Positions 15,291-19,792 of a DNA stretch of 19,792 bases are shown one piece after another. Positions within the stretch are counted from its first letter, which is position 1, and every line of letters begins with the position of its first letter. A program made the position numbers and the translations under genes. The notes below the pieces were generated by a model, which did not search any database, was not told where the DNA came from, and saw only the letters and a list, made by a program, of their open reading frames with translations. The stretch is from JBMORL01 sp049322335 (GTDB taxonomy: Bacteria > Bacteroidota > Bacteroidia > Flavobacteriales_D > UBA2798): the NCBI GenBank assembly GCA_049322335.1, contig JBMORL010000040.1, positions 1-19,792 on the forward strand, read 5' to 3'.

Positions 15291-15320
15291 CAAATTTATA
15301 CTTTTTTATTGAAAAACAAC
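15291..15320 (-). promoter_or_regulatory. Candidate promoter of rpsU
   Basis: TAAATTTG (15298-15291) is a full match to the -7 TAnnTTTG consensus. GTTG (15320-15317), 18 nt upstream, is a partial -33 match and ends next to the acyl-CoA dehydrogenase stop. The predicted leader is about 20 nt. Confidence 0.6.
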
Positions 15321-16463
15321 TCAGTCTTTCAAAATTTCCCTTGAAATAACAAGTTTCTGAATTTCAGAGGTTCCTTCGCCAATGGTGCAGAGTTTAGAAT
15401 CGCGGTAAAATTTTTCTACCGGGAAATCTTTGGTATAGCCATAGCCTCCGAAAATTTGTACGGCTTCGGTAGAAACGCGAACAGAAACCTCTGAGGCATA
15501 ATATTTTGCCATTGCCGATTCTTTGGTCATTTTCTCTTTACGGTTCTTTTTATCAGCGGCCTGGTAGAGCAACATTTCGGCTGCAGAAATTTCGGTAGCC
15601 ATGTCGGCCAGTTTAAAAGCGATGCCCTGAAAATTGGAAATAGGTTGTCCGAATTGCTGACGTTCTTTTGAATATTTAATGGAAGCTTCGAGGGCACCTT
15701 TGGCGATACCGAGGGCCAATGCACCGATGGAAATTCTTCCTCCATCCAGAATTTTCATTGCCTGTTTAAATCCTTCTCCGGGTTTTCCGAGCATCTGGCT
15801 TTTGTGAATGCGGCAATTATCGAAAATAAGTTCGGCCGTTTCACTGGCGCGCATTCCCAGTTTATTTTCTTTTTTTCCTCCGCTGAAACCGGGCGTATTT
15901 CTTTCTACTATAAAAGCGGTAATTCCATGAGAGTCGAGCAAATCACCGGTGCGAACCAACACTACGCACACTTCAGCAGAGATGCCATGAGTGATCCAGT
16001 TTTTTGTTCCGTTGATAACATAGTAATCACCATCTTCTTTGGCCACGCATTTCATTCGCATGGCATCAGAACCAGTATTGGCTTCTGTTAATCCCCAGGC
16101 TCCCAAAAATTCACCGGTAGCGAGTTTGGGAAGGTATTTTTGTTTTTGTTCTTCGTTTCCGAATTCAAGAATATGATTGGTGCAAAGAGAGTTATGAGCG
16201 GCCACGCTTAATCCTATCGATCCGCACACTTTCGAAATTTCTTCGATCACTTTGATGTATTCGAAATAAGATAATCCGGAGCCACCGTATTCCTGTGGCA
16301 CGAGCACGCCCATGATTCCGTATTCACCGGCTTTGCGAAAAAGGTCGCGCGGAAATTCCTGTGACTCGTCCCATTTCATTACGTTGGGGCGAATTTCTTT
16401 TTCTGTAAAATCGCGAACCATTTGTGCGATCATCGTTTGATTTTCGGTTAATGCTACTTCCAT
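15321..16463 (-). CDS. Acyl-CoA dehydrogenase (short/medium-chain type)
   Basis: This FAD-dependent enzyme introduces the alpha-beta double bond into acyl-CoA and passes electrons to electron-transfer flavoprotein. It is 380 aa. The N-terminal helical domain is followed by the signature GAWGLTEANTGSD (121-133) in the FAD-binding beta domain, then WITHG at 156-160. The C-terminal domain has RQQFGQPISNFQGI and QIFGGYGYTKDFPVEKFYRD (336-355). The catalytic base is probably E363 in IGEGTSEIQ. The layout matches butyryl-CoA dehydrogenases, although short branched-chain substrates cannot be excluded. It lies 12 nt after apt, has no SD motif and is the last gene of that operon. Confidence 0.95.
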   Translation of the reverse strand: MEVALTENQTMIAQMVRDFTEKEIRPNVMKWDESQEFPRDLFRKAGEYGIMGVLVPQEYGGSGLSYFEYIKVIEEISKVCGSIGLSVAAHNSLCTNHILEFGNEEQKQKYLPKLATGEFLGAWGLTEANTGSDAMRMKCVAKEDGDYYVINGTKNWITHGISAEVCVVLVRTGDLLDSHGITAFIVERNTPGFSGGKKENKLGMRASETAELIFDNCRIHKSQMLGKPGEGFKQAMKILDGGRISIGALALGIAKGALEASIKYSKERQQFGQPISNFQGIAFKLADMATEISAAEMLLYQAADKKNRKEKMTKESAMAKYYASEVSVRVSTEAVQIFGGYGYTKDFPVEKFYRDSKLCTIGEGTSEIQKLVISREILKD

Positions 16464-16475
16464 AAAGCGTTCAAT

Positions 16476-17006
16476 TTAATAGGAAACGAGGTTAATGATA
16501 TTATTGGTGTATTTATTCAATTTTTCTTTTCCGTTAAGAAATCCCAGTTCGACCAAAAAAGCGAAAGCAAAAACATCTGCGTGTTGCATTTTTACCAGTT
16601 CGGCTGCAGCGGAGGCGGTTCCACCGGTAGCCAGCAGATCATCATGTATGACCACTTTCCATCCCGGTTTAATGCTATCCACGTGCATTTCCACTTCAGC
16701 ACTTCCGTATTCAAGGTCGTATTTATAGTTAATTGTTTTATAGGGAAGTTTACCTTTTTTGCGTACAGTAATAAAAGGTTTCCCCATTTTAATAGCGATG
16801 GGCATTCCGAACAAAAATCCGCGGCTTTCCACACCAACGACAGCATCCACTCCCAGTTTACTGAAGTGATCTGCAAAAAAATCAACTATATCGGCCGAGA
16901 GGGAAGCGTCTTCAAGTATAGGTGTAATATCCTTAAATAAAATTCCGGGTTTGGGAAAATCCGGAATATCGCGGATAGTTTTTTTGAGGCGTTCCCCGAG
17001 GTTCAT
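16476..17006 (-). CDS. apt: Adenine phosphoribosyltransferase
   Basis: This purine salvage enzyme makes AMP from adenine and PRPP in the cytoplasm. It is 176 aa, the normal length. The N-terminus has IRDIPDFPKPGILFKDITPIL (11-31), which is diagnostic of APRT. VVGVESRGFLFG lies at 57-68, and the PRPP-binding motif VVIHDDLLATGGT at 118-130 is intact, with its two adjacent acidic residues D122 and D123. The ATG overlaps the stop of the helix-hairpin-helix gene as ATGA, so translation is probably coupled. No independent signals were seen. Confidence 0.97.
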   Translation of the reverse strand: MNLGERLKKTIRDIPDFPKPGILFKDITPILEDASLSADIVDFFADHFSKLGVDAVVGVESRGFLFGMPIAIKMGKPFITVRKKGKLPYKTINYKYDLEYGSAEVEMHVDSIKPGWKVVIHDDLLATGGTASAAAELVKMQHADVFAFAFLVELGFLNGKEKLNKYTNNIINLVSY

Positions 17007-17896
17007 TCTACTGACAAATAAGGTGCAAGTTTAGGGTATAAATCCTCATTCACCAAATCAGTTTTTTTAACATCTGAAACGGTTTTATACGCACCGTGCA
17101 GCTGGCGATAATTAACAATGGCATTGGCGATATTCCATTTACCGATATAAGGATGCTTTTTCAGTTCTTCTGCGGTGCAGGAATTGATATTGATTTTTTT
17201 CACTTCACCGGAAACGGCCAGTTGATGTTTATTGTTTTCAATTACTTCCGGTTTTAGCCCATATACTTCACTTAGCTGACTTATGGAATAAAATCCACCC
17301 AGCGCATTGCGAAAAACAATTATTCTTCCGGCCAGTTTGCTTCCTATTCCGGGAAGTGATTTCAGCATAGTGGTATCAGCCGTATTGAGATTGATTATTT
17401 CCGGAGATGAGCTGTTTACTTTTTTTTCTGCAATATTCAACTCTTCGGGCAAGGTTATATAATCAATAACTGCTGCATAAACCGAATCGGTGATGCCATA
17501 AATTTTTTGGAAATCTTCTTTTTCATAAAATTTCCCTCCTTTGTTTCTGAAATTTACAATTACAGATGAGGTTTTGGAAGAAAATCCCATTTCGAGTAAT
17601 TCATCGCGTGAAACTGTATTGGGATTGAAGGCATGAAGAACATGCTTTTTTTTCGGGGGAATTTTCGGGGAATTATTTTTTTCAGATTTTTTGTTCTCTG
17701 CCAAATCAAGCAGAACACCTTTTTCGAATTCTTCAATATCTTTTTCGAAAGCGGTGAAATCGGCCGGGATATTGTTTTGATAAAACACACCTACCAGCTG
17801 ATTGGCGGTGAATACAAGCAGGATCAAAGAGAGCAAAACCAAAATTCCCGATCTTTCCCTTCGTGAAAAGGTAAAGAAATCTTTCCAGAGAGGCAT
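17003..17896 (-). CDS. Membrane-anchored protein with three ComEA-like helix-hairpin-helix modules
   Basis: This 297-aa protein has a basic N-terminus (WKDFFTFSRRERSG), one hydrophobic span at about 17-38, a charged linker rich in E and K (about 50-85) and three helix-hairpin-helix (HhH) modules. Module 1 is at about 88-149 (FNPNTVSRDELLEMGFSSK). Module 2 is at about 167-227 (INLNTADTTMLKSLPGIGSK) and has the best HhH signature. Module 3 is at about 233-297 (ININSCTAEELKKHPYIGK). ComEA-type HhH domains bind DNA, and in competence they draw it through the envelope. The anchor suggests an extracytoplasmic domain, so DNA uptake is plausible but unproven. It starts 3 nt after the MetS-like gene and overlaps apt by ATGA. 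Confidence 0.82.
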   Translation of the reverse strand: MPLWKDFFTFSRRERSGILVLLSLILLVFTANQLVGVFYQNNIPADFTAFEKDIEEFEKGVLLDLAENKKSEKNNSPKIPPKKKHVLHAFNPNTVSRDELLEMGFSSKTSSVIVNFRNKGGKFYEKEDFQKIYGITDSVYAAVIDYITLPEELNIAEKKVNSSSPEIINLNTADTTMLKSLPGIGSKLAGRIIVFRNALGGFYSISQLSEVYGLKPEVIENNKHQLAVSGEVKKININSCTAEELKKHPYIGKWNIANAIVNYRQLHGAYKTVSDVKKTDLVNEDLYPKLAPYLSVE

Positions 17897-17899
17897 AGT

Positions 17900-18043
17900 T
17901 TAGCGCTGTTCGTTGTCGTTTTCTGAAAAAGAATCTTCTTCGGGTTTTGACGGGGTTTTTAACACTTTTATGAAATAATAAAGTGTGAACCCGGTAACCA
18001 CCACGTAAGTACAAATCATTAATGTTAAAGCAACGGTACTCAT
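17900..18043 (-). CDS. MetS-type small subunit of an NSS transporter, 47 aa
   Basis: This short gene encodes one hydrophobic span at about residues 4-26 (VALTLMICTYVVVTGFTLYY), a short basic stretch and an acidic, hydrophilic tail. Size, topology and position directly after an NSS transporter match the MetS family, first described as the small subunit of the MetPS methionine/alanine transporter of Corynebacterium. Its ATG overlaps the transporter stop as ATGA, implying coupled translation. A GGGAG stretch inside the transporter gene, 6 nt upstream of the ATG, could help re-initiation. The next gene begins 3 nt after its stop. It is easily missed by ORF length cut-offs. Confidence 0.85.
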   Translation of the reverse strand: MSTVALTLMICTYVVVTGFTLYYFIKVLKTPSKPEEDSFSENDNEQR

Positions 18044-19650
18044 ATAAATCTCCCTTCTCTTAAGCGTTTTTTATAAGCTATGTAAACGAGGTAACAAATT
18101 CCGAGGAAAAGTGCGAGCAGGAATAAACGTGATCCGTTTACAAAAAGCAAAGTATCATTTAGTTTTTGCAATGCATCCGGATCGGTGGTTTCTGCAATTT
18201 TTTCGTATAATTCCTTATTGGTAATTTTATTCATGATTGTAGGAATACTTCCGATGAATACCGCCAATAAAAACAACGGTGTAACATATTTGATAATGAA
18301 TTTGAAAATAGTGGGCACTTTAATATCAGAGCCATCGGTAATTTCTTTCCATCCTTTATTCATTCCGAAAATCCAGGCAAAGAGAATAATTTCGAATAAA
18401 GCGAAGACGACTAAGGAGAACGTTCCTGCCCAATAATCGTATTCATCAAAAACGCCATATTCAAAAAAGTAAACGCAGGGCAATCCCAGAATCAGCACCA
18501 CCAATCCGAAAGACCATGCTGCTTTTTGCCGGCTCCATCCGAATTCGTCCTGCATGAATCCCATACAGGGAGTTCCCATAGCGAGTGAAGATGTAATTCC
18601 TGCAAAGAACAGCAACCCGAACCACATTACTCCACATATTACCGACAATGCCGGGCCCCACTGCTCGAAGAGATACGGAAGGGTGCGGAATCCTAATCCG
18701 AGTCCGCCATTTTTAGTGAGCTCAACTACCTGTTCAATTCCAAGATACCCGATGGCGATAGGAATAATGATGGCACTTCCCAAAACCACTTCTACAAATT
18801 CGTTCATCCAGCCGGCACTCATTGCATTGAGGGCGATATCATCTTTCTTTTTTACATAAGATGCATAACAGTGAATAGACCCCATTCCCAATGAAAGAGT
18901 GAAGAAAATCTGTCCGGCAGCTGCCAGCCATACATCAGGATTTAACAATGTATAATATGTTTCTCCTGTCTCGGGATCACTCATAGTCATTTTAGGTTCC
19001 CAAAGAAAATTCAGTCCCATCGATCCACTGTTTATAGCGCCATGTTCTCCTGCGGTTAATGTCATAGCAAAATAAGCAAGTACAATTCCGAACATAATCA
19101 ATAACGGCATTCCTATTTTAGCTACTTTTTCCACTCCACCGCTTAATCCGCGGGAAAGAATCCATGTGTTAAGGAAGAGGCAAACTATCCACCAGAAGAT
19201 GGGTTCGGAAGGACTTACAAGCGTTACATAATCATCAAAAAAAGAACCTACTTTATCGGGCGACATTCCGTCAAAGGTTCCTACAACAGAATGGTAGGTA
19301 TAAGAAAGTGTCCATGATTCGAGGTAACAATAATAGGCAGCCACGGCAAGATTGGTAAAAATTCCGAATACGCCTATGTATCTCCAGAAGGCCTGTTTAG
19401 ACATACTGCCGGTGATGAATGGCGTGGAATGGTGTCCGCGATTTCCACCGAAGCGACCCATACTCCACTCTACCCAAAGCAGTGGAATTCCCATCAGCAA
19501 AAAGCAAACGAGATAAGGAATGATAAATGCGCCACCACCATTCTGAATGGCTTGTACAGGAAAACGAAGGAAATTACCGAGGCCGACAGCATTTCCTGCC
19601 ATAGCAAGAATGAGCCCGACCCTTGATCCCCATGATTCTGAATTTGACAT
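18040..19650 (-). CDS. Sodium-dependent amino-acid transporter, NSS family (LeuT/MetP-like)
   Basis: This is a Na+-coupled symporter with the LeuT fold, 536 aa. The N-terminus SWGSRVGLILAMAGNAVGLG at about 6-25, followed by NFLRFPVQ, is nearly identical to LeuT TM1, including the unwound segment. N20, A21, N26 and R29 line up with LeuT N21, A22, N27 and R30, which form the sodium and substrate sites and the extracellular gate. GGGAFIIPYLVCFLLMGIPL follows as TM2. About a dozen hydrophobic spans run to the basic tail (AYKKRLREGRF). The substrate is probably a neutral amino acid such as methionine, alanine or leucine, given the MetS-like partner. It is the first gene of a five-gene operon; a palindrome lies just upstream. 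Confidence 0.93.
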   Translation of the reverse strand: MSNSESWGSRVGLILAMAGNAVGLGNFLRFPVQAIQNGGGAFIIPYLVCFLLMGIPLLWVEWSMGRFGGNRGHHSTPFITGSMSKQAFWRYIGVFGIFTNLAVAAYYCYLESWTLSYTYHSVVGTFDGMSPDKVGSFFDDYVTLVSPSEPIFWWIVCLFLNTWILSRGLSGGVEKVAKIGMPLLIMFGIVLAYFAMTLTAGEHGAINSGSMGLNFLWEPKMTMSDPETGETYYTLLNPDVWLAAAGQIFFTLSLGMGSIHCYASYVKKKDDIALNAMSAGWMNEFVEVVLGSAIIIPIAIGYLGIEQVVELTKNGGLGLGFRTLPYLFEQWGPALSVICGVMWFGLLFFAGITSSLAMGTPCMGFMQDEFGWSRQKAAWSFGLVVLILGLPCVYFFEYGVFDEYDYWAGTFSLVVFALFEIILFAWIFGMNKGWKEITDGSDIKVPTIFKFIIKYVTPLFLLAVFIGSIPTIMNKITNKELYEKIAETTDPDALQKLNDTLLFVNGSRLFLLALFLGICYLVYIAYKKRLREGRFI

Positions 19651-19657
19651 AGAATTT

Positions 19658-19673
19658 TTTTAAGCGCTTAAAA
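19658..19673. promoter_or_regulatory. 16-bp perfect palindrome upstream of the NSS transporter
   Basis: TTTTAAGCGCTTAAAA is fully self-complementary and ends 7 nt before the transporter ATG. It has no loop and no minus-strand T-tract, so it is a better candidate for a dimeric repressor operator than for a terminator. No matching regulator gene is in the window. Confidence 0.45.
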
Positions 19674-19698
19674 TTAATGAAGTTTTTGAAACGGGAAA

Positions 19699-19792
19699 TT
19701 ATTTATTTGTTTTGAGCTGATCATCGATAATTTTTAACCCTTCTTCGAAAGAATGTGGATTATATCCTAATTGTCTTATGGATTTATCGAGA
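19699..19792 (-). CDS. C-terminal fragment of an unidentified protein, possibly NAD-dependent epimerase/dehydratase
   Basis: An open frame enters from the right edge and ends with TAA at 19701-19699. It gives 30 residues: LDKSIRQLGYNPHSF then EEGLKIIDDQLKTNK. The pattern of K-S-I-R-x-L-G-Y-x-P then a short acidic helix resembles the C-terminal end of extended SDR proteins (NAD-dependent epimerases or dihydroflavonol-reductase-like). That is a weak resemblance from a short tail. The 48-nt gap to the transporter gene shows no terminator, so it could belong to the same transcript. Confidence 0.4.
   Translation of the reverse strand, partial: LDKSIRQLGYNPHSFEEGLKIIDDQLKTNK

Noticed and set aside
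19658..19673. Terminator of the upstream partial gene
   Set aside because: The palindrome has no loop and is followed on the minus strand by A residues rather than T residues.

Overview
The window looks like core chromosome of a member of the Bacteroidota. Four things point there: the RpoB and RpoC types, a DUF3467 gene directly after rpoC, promoter-like boxes of the TTTG / TAnnTTTG kind, and Shine-Dalgarno (SD) motifs that are absent from nearly every start site. All genes found lie on the minus strand, so transcription runs from high to low coordinates. No phage, insertion sequence, CRISPR array or defence system was found.

In order of transcription. (1) 19792-15321: the end of an unidentified, possibly epimerase-like gene. 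It is followed by a tight set of genes: an NSS-family Na+/amino-acid transporter, its 47-residue MetS-type small subunit, a membrane-anchored triple helix-hairpin-helix protein, apt, and an acyl-CoA dehydrogenase. Two ATGA overlaps and short gaps suggest one operon. (2) 15267-13827: rpsU (bS21), xerC-like recombinase and hpf (ribosome hibernation factor), with intrinsic terminators after rpsU and hpf. (3) 13755-11033: a promoter, then tRNA-Thr(TGT), tRNA-Tyr(GTA), tRNA-Gly(TCC), tRNA-Thr(GGT), tuf, tRNA-Trp(CCA), secE and nusG. (4) 11013-630: rplK, rplA, rplJ, rplL, an attenuator-like hairpin, rpoB (with a TTG start), rpoC and a strong terminator. (5) 553-239: the DUF3467 gene, then two adjoining, oppositely oriented 23-bp minisatellites at 1-230.

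Functionally the window is mostly translation and transcription machinery: elongation factor, tRNAs, L11/L1/L10/L12, NusG, SecE, RNA polymerase beta and beta', plus S21 and HPF, which tune ribosome function. Most of what is worth a second look is in the control signals. These include strong or moderate SD motifs only at hpf and rpsU, start codons placed directly after terminators (xerC, DUF3467), the rplL-rpoB hairpin followed by a TTG start, several inter-cistronic hairpins, and the paired minisatellites. I did not find a convincing undescribed multi-gene system.
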